Source of the DNA: Trochalopteron elliotii
Taxonomy: Eukaryota; Chordata; Aves; Passeriformes; Leiothrichidae
Direction of reading: 5' to 3'
DNA length: 64,000 nucleotides
Assembly (NCBI GenBank): GCA_024734555.1
Contig: JANPWX010000358.1
Location: 427,259-491,258 of the forward strand
Shown here: positions 26,505 through 37,700 of the stretch, piece after piece
Position numbering within the stretch: position 1 is the stretch's first letter
Layout of the letters: each line of letters starts with the position of its first letter
Translations under genes and position numbers: made by a program
The notes under the pieces: model-generated
Seen by the model: only the letters and a program-made list of their open reading frames with translations
What the model was told of the DNA's origin: nothing
Database searches by the model: none

Positions 26505-26615
26505 CGCGCTCTGGGCCGAGTGGCTGTCGTGAGGGTTTCCGGCCCGCAGAGGGCGGCAGAGCGGCGCGGGCGCCATCTTCGGGGACGGGGCAGCGGTGTG
26601 TGTGAGGGGGAGAGT
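26505..26615 (-). promoter_or_regulatory. CpG-rich patch with YY1-like motif, candidate antisense promoter
   Basis: About 14 CpGs fall within roughly 95 bp (26505-26597), in an otherwise CpG-poor intron. On the minus strand it contains GAAGATGGCGC, which matches the AAGATGGCG form of the YY1 site found at many vertebrate start sites. A C/T-rich stretch lies upstream on that strand. The ATG in this motif (minus strand, first base 26576) opens a frame of 100 codons ending at 26274. It directly abuts the 3' end of a CR1 element, so a repeat origin or CR1-linked duplication is an alternative. No transcript evidence is available from sequence alone. Confidence 0.35.
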
Positions 26616-26621
26616 GGGAGA

Positions 26622-26985
26622 GGGAAAGATGGAATGGCCTCCGTTGGAAGGGAACCGCATGGATCCAGCTCTTGGCTCTGCGCACACAGACCCCAAGAGT
26701 CCCGCCACGTTCCTGAGAGTGTTCCAAACGCATCTTGAACTCTGTCAGGCACGGTGCAGTGGCTGCTTCCCTGGGGAGTGTGTTCCAGCGTCCAACCAGC
26801 TTCTGGGTGAAGCTTTTCCTGACATCCAACCATGTGTCAGTTTCATGTCATTCCCTCGGCATGTAAGCCAGATAAGAGTTCAGTGCCTGCCCCTCCACTT
26901 CCCCTCATGAGGATGTTGCAGATCACCATGACGTCTCCTCTCAGCCTCTCCTCCAGGCTGAACAAGCTAAGTGACCTCAGATTTG
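26622..26985 (-). repeat. CR1 LINE 3' end
   Basis: The minus strand carries the CR1 3' region. A frame reads DVRKSFTQKLVGRWNTLPRE, like the conserved CR1 ORF2 tail (DIRKxFFTxRVVxHWNxLPRE). The end near 26625-26660 on the minus strand reads 'ggttcccttccaacgg' then 'ccattcc', like the CR1 terminal 'aaggtcccttccaaccc...ccattctat'. The plus-strand stretch near 26920-26985 ('ctcctccaggctgaacaagc') matches the reverse complement of a conserved CR1 block. It is 5'-truncated, as is usual for CR1, and inactive. Confidence 0.85.
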
Positions 26986-27490
26986 TGGGACAGGAGTTTA
27001 TGGGTTTATATGTGAGTGGTGTAAAGGTGTCTGTGCATATGCACCGAAAATCACCTGGCAGAAGAACAAGCCGTGCAGTGAGAAATGTTTTTGTATGAGT
27101 AATTGCCCTCCCTGGTACACTCCTGAAAGACTAGGCTGCTGTCCCTGGCACTGCAGCTCAGAGCAGCCCTTTGCAAGGTACTCTCTGTGCCAGAGACAAC
27201 GGTGTCCTGGCACATCCTCAGCTTGGAGGAGTGCCCATAGCAGAGCCATGAAGATGATCCCTCTCATGCCACGAGCCAGCTGTACAATGACAAGGTCCGG
27301 AAAATCAACCAGCCCTAGACCATGCTGAAGTGGAGATAGGCAGTGTGCAGACTCAGCCAGGTGGGCTGGATGTCTGGGACTGGGAGAGGTTTGTCAGCAA
27401 CTGGGATTCCCTGGGAGGATCCCTCCTACCTCCCTCTGTGCTGGCAGAGGCCATTCCTGTGACTCACCTCCATCTGCCAGAGAGGAAGTG

Positions 27491-27529
27491 GTAGGAAAAG
27501 ACAGATGTAGTCAGGAAAAGACACGTGTA
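27491..27529 (+). repeat. Imperfect 19-20 bp tandem duplication
   Basis: A 19-bp unit at 27491-27509 (core 'aggaaaagaca') is followed directly by a 20-bp near copy at 27510-27529. The two differ at a few positions. Confidence 0.7.
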
Positions 27530-27713
27530 GTCCACCATCCCACAACCCTCAGCACGTTTGTGACCTGCTAAGCCAAGTAGATTACACCTAACCTGGAGCC
27601 TCACTTGACATTTATATGTCCCAAAATGCAGGGACAAACTTTATGTTTTCTGAAATGCAGGGCAGAAGCCAGAAAATTCATTTTTTGCCAGTGCCCGGGA
27701 ACTAGGCAGGGCT

Positions 27714-27732
27714 GCTGAGCTGAGCTGAGCTG
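27714..27732 (+). repeat. Short (GAGCT)n repeat
   Basis: GCTGAGCTGAGCTGAGCTG is a short pentanucleotide repeat in the intron. Confidence 0.9.
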
Positions 27733-30538
27733 TGCGGTGCTTTGCTCTCCAGCAAGGCTGCAATTAGATGTGCTTAGTCAGCCCTCTCCAGCAACAGCCT
27801 CAGTGAGCATCACGTTTTGGTTCCTGGGGAAAGTTCCTTTTTGAAGTACTGCCAGGAAAAGCTTACACTGTTGTTCTTTTTTTGGAGAAAGCTTAATAAG
27901 AAGAAGAGGGGAACAAAATAAAACAAAGTGCCTACAGATCTAGGTTGGTCTATTTTAGGCTGACCTCCTCTGAAATCATTACTTTGCACATTTGAGCTGA
28001 GTGTCTCTATCCAAAAATAGCCCTGCTGAAGTCCCAGTCTCCCATGCAGATCCTTCCCCATTTGACTTCCAGCCACAGTAAGCCATGCTGTGCTATTAAA
28101 AAAAGGTGCACAATTTGAAAGTTGGGTGAAAAGTGTCTGCTGAAACCCAGGGCAAGCACCCAGCCTGGCAGATTCCTTTTAATGTATTGTGGGGAACTCA
28201 GTGTGTAAGCATAGCCAGTGCTTGTCATTCCTGCAGCGAGCACGTGATGTCACATGCTGCCAAACCATGAGAGCTTCCTTGTTGCACCAAAACTTTCCTT
28301 ATTGGACTTCCCATGGATACCTTCACCCTTGTCTCTCCTGCAGCCCAGAAAGACCAGTGTGTATGAAATAAGCATAATTCCTAACACTGTGCTAGCACCT
28401 CAGACCATCCCCTGTTGATTCTCCAGACACACATCCTCACACATCCCCTTGCTCACGATGGGAAAGAACAAAACTGAGGCCTAGTTTGGGGCTGCTGGTC
28501 ACTGGGGTGCCAGCTGGCCCTGGGTTGGGTGCTGTGCTCCTCTGGCTGTGCCCACTGCCCCCACTCACCGACCCTCTTGAGTAGTGAGACATTCATGAAC
28601 ACTCACACACCCAAACCCTTGCACAGGACCAGCAAAGCCACTTTTGCCCAGAAAGGCCAAGCCACATTTGTACTACCAAAGCAGACAGGGCTTGGCATCA
28701 GGCACTGTCCCTTGATCAGACAGGCTGTTTAATTACTCGCACGTTCTGGCATGGGTTTTGGCCTGTGCCAACGAGCTCTGCCCCAGGCATTGCTTCAGCA
28801 CTGATCAAGGATGCACACCTGCTCCAAACAGGCAACACAGTGGTGGAAACCCCATCTGGGACTGGGGGAGAGAGGGTGAGTGTTTAGTCATGAGCTGCAA
28901 TGCACCCCATGTACCCTTGGGGCCAGAGAATGGGCTGTGGCCCACTTCACCTGCCAGTATAGACTTGCCATAGCATCAACACGTGGTTGCATGGGCTGGT
29001 TTGTCTGTGCCGTTCCTGATGCTTCCAGACAGGAGGAAGACCGGGAGCTCTGGTTCTAGTCTGCATTGCCCCTTGCTATGGGATGTGTCTGATAGCCCCA
29101 GCCCTGCCCTGCCTGCAGCTGAATCAACCTCTTGCACCAGCCGCTTCCCTTGGCACAGGCTCAGCATTGGTGCAGGTGCCTGCGTGACTCAGGCAGTTCA
29201 GCTGAGAGGGGAAAGGCGTGTTTATCGCCCATAGCAGAGCTGCTCTTCCCTCCCCAAGGAGTTGTTATGAAAGAGGTGAACTTATTTTAAAAAGCTGGCA
29301 CTGCTTGAAGCCAAGGACACCTGGATCTTATCCTGTGTTTTGTTCCCTTTGTTTTGGATTTTGCCAGAGACAAGCCAGTGCAGCAATTGTGGCTTGTAAA
29401 TGAGGTGTGGCCATGACTTGGCTGGAGCATGGATCACAGCAGTGATCTATATTTAGATCACTCATTTCTTGCCAGATGAAGTAAAATTATTAAAAACAGC
29501 AGCTTAAATAAATACAACAGAAAAACCACTACAGGAACAAGCTGAACAGTGACCCAGTTTACTGGGCTGTGTCCATAGGAGACAATGTAGGAGTTCTAGT
29601 TGCAGAGTAGAGACCTAAACATTATCTCAGTAAAAGCCCACTAGCTTCCCGAAGACAGGGATCAGAGAGTCAGGAATAGCATGCTTGGCCTCCAGAGTAG
29701 TGCTCGTGCCTCCCACCTCAAGCATCTTTGATGCTTGGACTGGATCCTGCACATTCAACCAGAGAAGTGCCTGGACCCCTTGGTTCTGTAACTGCTGTCT
29801 CAGGCACAGCAGAGGAATCCTGGGAGGATCTGTTGGGGCCATCAGTGACCATGGTGTCCAAGTAAAACCCTCCAAGATTGCTTTCATCAGTGACAGGATC
29901 CTATAAAATGGTGCAAGAAAGATCTACCAAAAGACTTACTGTCACAGCTCATTCTCAAACCACTCCCAGCCTCAGTGCTCTTGGGGGTGAAAAGGCCAAA
30001 ACCAGGGGTCAAATCCTGCAAGAGCAAATATTGTTCATTTTCCTGTGAGTTTACTTTTGCAAGGAACAGAGAAATCCAGTGGGGGCTTTGATACCACCTC
30101 AGTGTGTCAAAGACAAATTCTCATTCTTTGCGTCTGTGAGCCAAGGACTAAGCTGTGTTCCCTTGAAGCATGGTCACATCTGGGGGCAAAAAAATGTCTA
30201 TATCCTAGACTTCTTTTCACTAAATCACACAAGAAAATAAAATGCACCCTGATCCTACCCCTTCCACCTGCCTTCTCCTCACTCCTCCCCCAGGAATCCC
30301 TTCATGCCACATGCAGTTATGCTTTATTAACCAACGTGTTACACTGAATATTTGGCTTTTTCCTTATCTGAGTGGGCAGGTTCTCCCTCCCTTTTGTCTC
30401 CAGGAGCACAGGGAATACTTTGAAGCCTAGCCAAGGGAGAAAACTGGCACTGCATGCTTCACCATGCAGGAGTCAGGAGATGTATGTCCTTCTTACAGCA
30501 GCTCAACTTTTTCTTTCTTGTTTTCTTCACCTTTCAAG

Positions 30539-30595
30539 GAACTCATTGAGGTTGACAGTGAAGTGGTCTTTGAACTGGCTGCGTACATCTTGCAG
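30539..30595 (+). CDS. FRMD4A: FRMD4A coding exon, start of FERM F2 lobe
   Basis: This 57-nt exon of 19 whole codons reads ELIEVDSEVVFELAAYILQ. The acceptor is AG at 30537-30538 after a long pyrimidine tract and the donor GTAAGC at 30596. The peptide is the first helix of the FERM F2 (acyl-CoA-binding-protein-like) lobe. Compared with mammalian FRMD4A as remembered, it has Glu for Asp ('ELIEVD' against 'ELIDVD') and Ala for Ser in 'LAAYILQ'. Skipping would keep the frame and delete this helix. Confidence 0.96.
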
Positions 30596-33065
30596 GTAAG
30601 CACCCACCTTCTCTCACTTGGAGCTACCTCATGCTACATTAAGTCTTCTGATTTACCAAATCCACAATGGCTGTGTGGAAGTAGGGGTCCCCCTCAATTG
30701 CAGGAAAAAGATGTCTTTGCACAGTTTTCATTGTTTCTGCCAAAATAGGTACAGAAGGCTCTCAAACTAGACCTCCCCACTCAGGGAGCAGGTACTACTG
30801 CTCAACATTTTGCATACAGAAATGTGTTATGTTTGCACCAACACAGATATCCAGGACTCTGGGGTACGATGTACAGCCAGAGAAAATCTAAGTGATGAAT
30901 GCAAATTCCTAGGTGAAATCCATATGCAATGGGTTTTTCCTTCAGTGACTTTACTTGCATTTGTTTTCCCAATGGGGCTTGGTCCTCTGATGAGGTACAT
31001 AAGCTTCTACGTATGCAACTTTCTGTATTCTCCAACGTGGGCAGAATGGTTTAAAGACTTTTCTAAATATTGTCTTTCAAAGTTCTGCTCTTCAAGAAGA
31101 GGGAAAAGGGTCAGAGAACACATGACCAAGTAGCATTTTGTAAATGTCTTGTTATCAGAAGGGAACCTTTTCAGTGTAGTGGAGGTGGGTTTTGTGAAAG
31201 TTCTCTTTTTAGAGCCATGACTGTGGGAGCAGATCAGACGTAATTGTCAGATGATCCTTGTTTCTCCTCTTTTACAGTCTGTAGTATTTTTTCCCATCCA
31301 CCATGAAGCTATAAGGAGCCATGTGAGCAGACAAACCAGCTCATCAGACTGCACTAATAAATAACAATGCACTGCACTTCTAGGGCACTTGCCATGTTAA
31401 AGGAGCAATTAATGTGCAGGGATTTGAACCTTCATTAAAATCATTTTCTGTAACAAGAATGGAGTGGGAGAGTCAGGATGGAGGACTCAATTAGCAGCAC
31501 ATTACAGAAATCACATATTGGCTGTTGGGGGAATACACATCAAACAACGGGCTCATTGTGAGGAGCAGCAGTGGGGTTATGAATCTATTGTCTGCTCATC
31601 CTAGTGAATAACTTAGTGCTTAGTAATTGTTCAGCCAGACCCAGAGCTGCCACTGTAACTAACCCTTGTTGCTGGGATTGTTTCTTGCCACAAACACAGG
31701 ATGTTACGCTTATTCCTGTAGTAGTTTGATGTGTAACTTAATGAAAACAGTCAAAACAAGCCACACCTTTGCTGCCTGTAACCAGAACAGGCAGCATAAC
31801 AAACACAACCCGTGTTTATGACAGGATCCAAGCAAAACAAAAGGAATCATACTGCATTTTGCTCTACTTCTTGCTGCAGCTTTTAGGTCAAAGCACTGAA
31901 TTACAAAAAATGTACCCTACAAAATAGTTTTTTAAATTCAGTATGCTCACACCCACGTAGGCCAGAGCCTGTCCTTCAGGCTTTGTTCTGTGTTGAACTG
32001 TAATCATGACATGCTCAAAGACTCCTTCCCATGAACCAGAGAAGTGCTTGTCTGCCCTTCAGTTCACTCAGAGTGAAATGGAAAGATAGTAAAGGTCTGT
32101 CAGAACTCAAGTGATTTAGTCTGCAGCCCTATTTCAAATTGTTTTATTACCAGAACAAATTAAAGTACCACCAGAGCTCTGAACTTCACCCCAGCCTGAG
32201 GACTAGAACACCACTGGACGTGGGCTGGCAGGTTTTGCAGGTAGATGAATGGGTGTAAAGACAAAAGACCTGAATACAAAGCCCAGTCCTTTTGGCAGTG
32301 GAAACTCCCTCTCTGTGCAAATTACATTTTTGCACTGTGCTTTCTGTGTAGCTGGTGGCAAATGAGGTGCTTTAGCATGAATCATATGAAAGGCATATTA
32401 TCTGTGGTAAATGGAAAACGCAAAGTGTGTGCTAAATCTATTGCAGAGGGCACTCACCAAATTTTGAGGATTCTCCAGGTGTGCAGTAAGACTAATCTAA
32501 CTACTGCAGTGGAACATTATCCAACCCTTTAACATCAGGCTGTGATGGTAATAAATAGAAGTATCTAGATGTACAAGTAAGGGAGCTACATACTCCCCCA
32601 AACACCCAGCAAGGAGTTAGAGAAACCTGTGTCTTGAAACCCTTGAAAGCTGACAGTGAGCAAGCCTTTTGAAAGTCTAGGTACTAGAAAATGCCCAGAA
32701 TACTTGTAAAAAAGTCAGAGGAGTTGCAGTCTCAGAGGCTGCAAAGCCACTGAGACTTCAGAGATTTTCTAGTAATGTAGCACCCAAAATTTCTTATTTA
32801 CTGGCATTATTTCTTGTAGCATCTTAGGTATCCACAGCAGAATGAGGAATCATCTGGCCCTGTATTAGATCTTTTGTTTGTTAATGTGCCCAACTCTGTA
32901 TCATGGCACTTGACATTAGATACCGGTTCCAAAAAATGCATGAGGAATCAATTACAACAGGAAATTGCTGCTAAATTAATTTTGCAAATGGAAAATCTTG
33001 AACAGTCTTTTTTTTTTTTTCTGTTTTTAATTATGTATTTTTAATTTCTCTTCCTTGTTTTACAG
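30596..33065 (+). other. FRMD4A: FRMD4A intron, 2,470 bp
   Basis: This intron contains a possible ancient retroposon relic near 31340-31450. At its 3' end there is a run of 13 T at 33008-33020 and a long T-rich tract leading to the acceptor of the microexon. Nothing else stands out. Confidence 0.85.
31340..31450. repeat. Possible ancient MIR/L2-type relic
   Basis: 'actaataaataacaatgcac' followed by 'tgcacttctagggcacttgc' resembles the 'aataataatgcatagcacttctatagcgcttt' segment of old amniote retroposons. Divergence is high and the family is uncertain. Confidence 0.4.
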
Positions 33066-33088
33066 GAGGCAAAGGGAGATTTTTCAAG
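33066..33088 (+). CDS. FRMD4A: FRMD4A 23-nt microexon, FERM F2 lobe
   Basis: This microexon is 23 nt long: it reads EAKGDFS and ends with two bases of a Ser codon completed by the next exon. The acceptor TACAG is at 33061-33065 and the donor GTAGGT at 33089. The upstream intron end is very T-rich, including 13 T at 33008-33020, which would help a splicing machinery that struggles with so short an exon. The peptide is part of the conserved 'ILQEAKGDFSS' stretch of FRMD4A and joins in frame with both neighbours. Skipping would shift the frame, so it is probably constitutive. Confidence 0.95.
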
Positions 33089-33914
33089 GTAGGTGAACTT
33101 AAAAAGTTTTTGCCATTGTGTGATGTGAGAATAAATCTGTTAAAATTCCTGTGTGATATATGCAACTCAGTTGTAACTGTGTAGCAACAGGATTGCCTCT
33201 GTTAGCAATGCAACTGTGTGTGCATGGCTAACACAGACATCATGTTTCCTGACATAATTCTTCACCAAACACAACCTTTGACCAGAGCATGCCTTGCAAA
33301 CAGCATTGTTTGTGATTTTGTTGTTGACAAATCTCATTATGCGGTCATGAAGTTCAGGAAATAGACTGGTCTTTGGAAGGAAATTGCTAAGGAAATGACT
33401 TTAAAATCACTCTTATATCACAGATCCTGCCAGAGGCAACATTAAAATTCCATCACTAATTAATATTTCAGTTTGAATTTGGACAGTTCTCAAAATCACA
33501 GATTCAATAATTGGTTTTGTTGAACTTCCTCTATCCCTTGAGCCAAATCTTCAGAGTTACTGTAAGAAATTCAATGAGGTGACTGTACTTGGTGTTTCAG
33601 AAGACTGTTAATGAAATGCCCAAGAATTTTCCTGTAAGTTGACCGTGTCTGTGATTTTATGTTATAGCAACCAAAGGTCAGATGGTTGTTTGGTGTCTCA
33701 TGTGAGAAACATGAAAGTTCTTTGTGAGATGCTCAGGAGAACTGATGATGCTAAAAATTTCATATAGTCCATATTTGACTTTTGCTGACCTGAATGTGAG
33801 TACAGCTGGAGGACCACAATATCCATGGAAGTTAGTTTCAGAGAACAAAAGAAATGGGCAGTGGGATTGAATTGTCAGGTGAGCCTAAAGAGTTGTCTTA
33901 ATTTTGTCAGCATT

Positions 33915-33986
33915 GCAATACACTGAAACATGACTGTAAAGCTGTGAAGAGCAATGCACTGAAACATGATAGGAGACCATGAAGAA
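33915..33986 (+). repeat. 36-bp imperfect tandem duplication
   Basis: Unit 1 (33915-33950) and unit 2 (33951-33986) both begin with 'gcaat.cactgaaacatga' and end with a 'tgaaga' to 'gaagaa' segment. They abut exactly at 36-bp spacing with several mismatches, which suggests an old local duplication. Confidence 0.75.
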
Positions 33987-36773
33987 CAAGCAGGTTCCAC
34001 TTTTGGTGGATTGGAACTTCCAGCCAGCTAAAATGGTGACAAGTCAGGGAAAAGGAACTGCATTGTAGGTATCTCCTGCCCATCATGGAATCTGAGATGA
34101 CATAATGTAGCCCTTGCTAAAAGGAAGTTTAAGCTCTGCCTTGTCATTTCTCAAAGCGTTAATGAACGTGCAAAATCCTGACGTGCATCTGACCACAGAG
34201 ACACAAACCCAGTCTTGCTTCATTTTTCAGTTCTGCCCGATTTGGAATAACTTGGCTATCAACACACTTTCTTTAGGGGGTACTGGAGTACATGTGGCTC
34301 TGACTTTTCAGTCTGGTTTTCAATGCACTGCCAAGTACTCAGTCCAGAAGAGGTGTGCCAAGCAAAGTTATGCAATTTCAACCTGTGATAAACCACTGGT
34401 TTTGCTAAGAGCAGTATGTTTCCCAGAATGTCTTGGTTATGGTGAAAACTCATGTGGAAAGTGTATGTTCAGACTATGAAATGCAGAACAGAAAGGAATC
34501 AGAGAGCTCAGAGTAATAGGACTGAAAGCATTTTATCTTCAAGTACCCATTTCCAGACCAGAAATGGAAACAGCTGGTGGAAAGTATCCACCTGCTAAAA
34601 GTTGTGTGATGTCCCTTGTAAAAGGAACGGTTGAGTTTATCACAGTGTGTTTCTCTAGGCCACAGAGAAATGAGGAATCTTCTCTGAGGGCACAGAAGAT
34701 ACCTCAAGCCACAATGTTAACTGCTCCCACCACATCAGTGTGGCTGTCATCACCAGGCCCATTAAATCAGCTCTGCTTTCTTTCACCTGTGGATCACGGT
34801 GGTTTGAAGTGGAAGGGGGATTCCTTACATCCAAGTCAAGCAGAGAAGGGGTGTCATAGTAACAATTTTAGGGCACTGCTAGGGATCTTAATTTATAAAT
34901 GGACTTTGGGGACAAAGCAATCTGCCAGTTTGAAGCCTCTTCTTGCAGGAAGGTAGAAGAATGCTACCCTGATCCTCTGTGGTCTAGAAGACTTGGCATC
35001 CCCAGGGATGTTTGTCCAGCAGCTCCAATCTAATGTGCACCGACACAGGTTTGTGTGCTGGGTGAGATCCAGGTGCTACTGAAATCAGCATGAGGTTGTT
35101 GTGGTCAAGATTTTTGCCTGCTGAGATTTGTGGTTATTGTATCAGCAGTGTAAAATCTGGCAGGCAAATCAAGCCTCAGGCCAGCCAGAGGAGCTGCAGA
35201 TGAAGGCAAATGTTCTGACTTCTCTTAGGGATCAAGTTAGCTTCAGTGTCTGAAATTAGTTGATGTTGAAATACTGTTTGAAGTAGAAGTGGCTACTCTT
35301 GAAACAGAGAAACTTTGCAGTTGTGATTGTCTTGCTGCTGAGATTTAAAGATTATATGTTGTGCATGGCAGCCTATGTTGTGTGAAGGCTGAACTCTTGA
35401 ACTCCTTTGTTTTTGAAGAAATAATTTAATTCTAAAGGGTTGCAGCTTTCCCACACCTGTCCTGTCTACTGCTACCATCAGATTTATAGCCTGTGAGAGT
35501 ACAAGTTTCTCTCTGGCCCCAGTCCAGAAAAGTGCATAAGCACTGGCTCATTTGTAGTGATGGGAGAATTGCTGTTCCCCATGGGAGCCTTCCTGTGAGT
35601 CACAGCTGATCACCTCAGGTGCTGGGACAGTCAAAGCCAAACTGTCACAGCTCCAGCTGCATGTTGGCACCTGCCCATGCTGGCCAGAGTGGGATTACCT
35701 CCAAACCCCACTGCAGCCAGGTGGAGCATCTGCAGCTGGTTCAGGACTCCTGAATGCAGTTGCAAGTCTGCTCTTTGGGCCTTGTGGGAATTCAAAAAAC
35801 AAAATCAATCTCACAAACTCTAACAGGCAGCTTTCTATCTCTGTGAACTGATACACCCTCAGTGACAGCAGCTCCCACTGCTGCTTTTGAGGAAATCATC
35901 CCATACCTCAGAATAATCACTGTGCTCAGAGTGCTCCTTTTTCCTTTTCCGAAAAGCAGCTTATGTATCATTTCAAACATGATTCTTTGGTTGGGTGTTA
36001 TCATGCATGAGTCTGTTATTACTGCTTCTCGTCACCTTGGGCATCACAGCAATTCCCAGGTCTTGCTAAGCCTGGGGAACACAGTCCAAGTCACCCTCTC
36101 CTGTCTTGAAGTACAATGCCACAACACCCCTGTCAGATGAGTTTAGCAGCTATAGTGAGCAATTCTTTTAAGTCCATTTCCATTTCTAATGTGTGTTTCA
36201 TTTCAAAAACCAGTTCATCGGAAACCCTGAGTTCCTGAACCTGTTTAAATCAACTATTTCTTAATGTTTGCTGTGAGTGGCCTCATCCATCTCTTAGTTG
36301 TTAAAGATTCAGGCAGAATGAGGTTTAAAATAAAAAGCTTTTCTTCTCATGAAGTTCCTAATCCTTTGTGCTAAAGAAGAGCATTTTCACATTACTGCAA
36401 GAGAATGCCCAAATGCTTCAGCTGACAAGACCTAAATAAGTTTACTTTTAGTCTGAAACATACCATTGAATTTTGAATAATCAGGTATCCCTATTCAGCT
36501 GATTTTCAGGTGTAACCAGACACTTAGGATTGGATCTGTGCTTTTCAATATTAGCTGCAAACATTTTGACTTCAAAGGCACAGAATTGCATGTATAAAGC
36601 TCCTAAACTAGTACCCTGCAGACGGATCTAAAGGTTATTAACTCCAACTAATCTTGGTTTTAGTTGTGAGCTGAGTCACGCTTGGTTGGCAGAGCATGGG
36701 CAGGACAAATTTCAGTTCCTTAGATGGACACAAATCCTACAGTTGTGACTCTCTTTAGGTCTACATAAAGGAA

Positions 36774-36795
36774 TTACCAAGGCTTTCCTTGGTAA
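36774..36795. repeat. 9-bp perfect inverted repeat with 4-base loop
   Basis: TTACCAAGG at 36774-36782 and CCTTGGTAA at 36787-36795 are exact reverse complements around CTTT. A further 'attaccaatt' follows. This is a small hairpin or palindromic binding site with no known role. Confidence 0.7.
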
Positions 36796-37619
36796 ATTAC
36801 CAATTCCCCTCTAATTTGAGGGGGAATACAGCATATTGTTAAAATAATTGAGATTTTTTTCCCCTAATGTAATCCTGCCAGATTGAGAGTCCAGTCCCAA
36901 AATCTCTGGGAAACTCACACCACCTTTGTTTTCAGATGTTCATAATCCAGTTCTTCAGCCTTAAACAGCTTGTATGAAAAAGCAGCAAGAAATGGCATAT
37001 ACTGATCATTTATCCCTCAGTTTGGGGAAAGGAAAGAGAAACCTCTGAGTAAAACAAAATCCTGAACCACTGCAGCTAGTTCCTCATTGCTAGATTTCTT
37101 CCAGTTAAACAATATGAGACATTTCGAGTGAACTCCAAGTATCTCCCAGCAATATATGAAAGAATAACAAGGGAGGAAAGCTAACAGCCAGTTTCCTGCT
37201 AGGCAGAATTTCACAATAATTTCAACGTTTGGGCAGCTGGTAATCTAACATAGTTTCAGGATTACTTTTCTTTCTATGTAACCAAATGACATTTAACCAA
37301 TTAGAATGTATTGAAGGGTTAGAAAACCTGGGCTGCATTTTTGCAGTCTAATGGTAAAGTTCCTAAACACTGTATTTTGAAAAGTACCATCTAATCAGAG
37401 AATCTCAGACTCTGCATTTCCTCTTGCATTCTACAGAATGAATTATCATGCTGAGAAGAGTTGGTAACTTTAACCTGCAGTTTGGTTTTGTTACTGATCA
37501 TTGTTATTATGCATGCTGGAAAATCTATGGATTTCCTGAGACAACTGCATATGTAATCTTGCTCAAAATTATTTTAGACAATATGCAAAAACTTGTTTTT
37601 CACAAAATGTTTGTGAAGT

Positions 37620-37700
37620 TCTAGGCAGGCCTTTTGTCCCCATGTGTAGATAAAGATACTAAGAGGTGGTGACTAATTTATTCGCACAGGACTCATTAAA
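37620..37700 (+). repeat. Possible MIR fragment
   Basis: 'ccccatgtgtagataaagat' then 'actaagaggtggtgac' follows the order of the MIR segment 'cccattttacagatgaggaaactgaggca...gtgact'. It is diverged and short. Confidence 0.35.

Larger units (their letters stand above)
26191..30538 (+). other. FRMD4A: FRMD4A intron, 4,348 bp
   Basis: This intron contains a compact CpG-rich patch near 26505-26597, a minus-strand CR1 3' end near 26622-26985, a 19-20 bp tandem duplication near 27491-27529 and a short GAGCT repeat near 27714-27732. The remainder, to 30538, looks like ordinary intron. Confidence 0.85.

Noticed and set aside
27185..27300. Possible plus-strand CR1 piece ('agagccatgaagatgatc')
   Set aside because: Only about 18 bases resemble the CR1 'agggccatgaagatgatc' block and the flanks do not follow. 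Too weak to list as a repeat.
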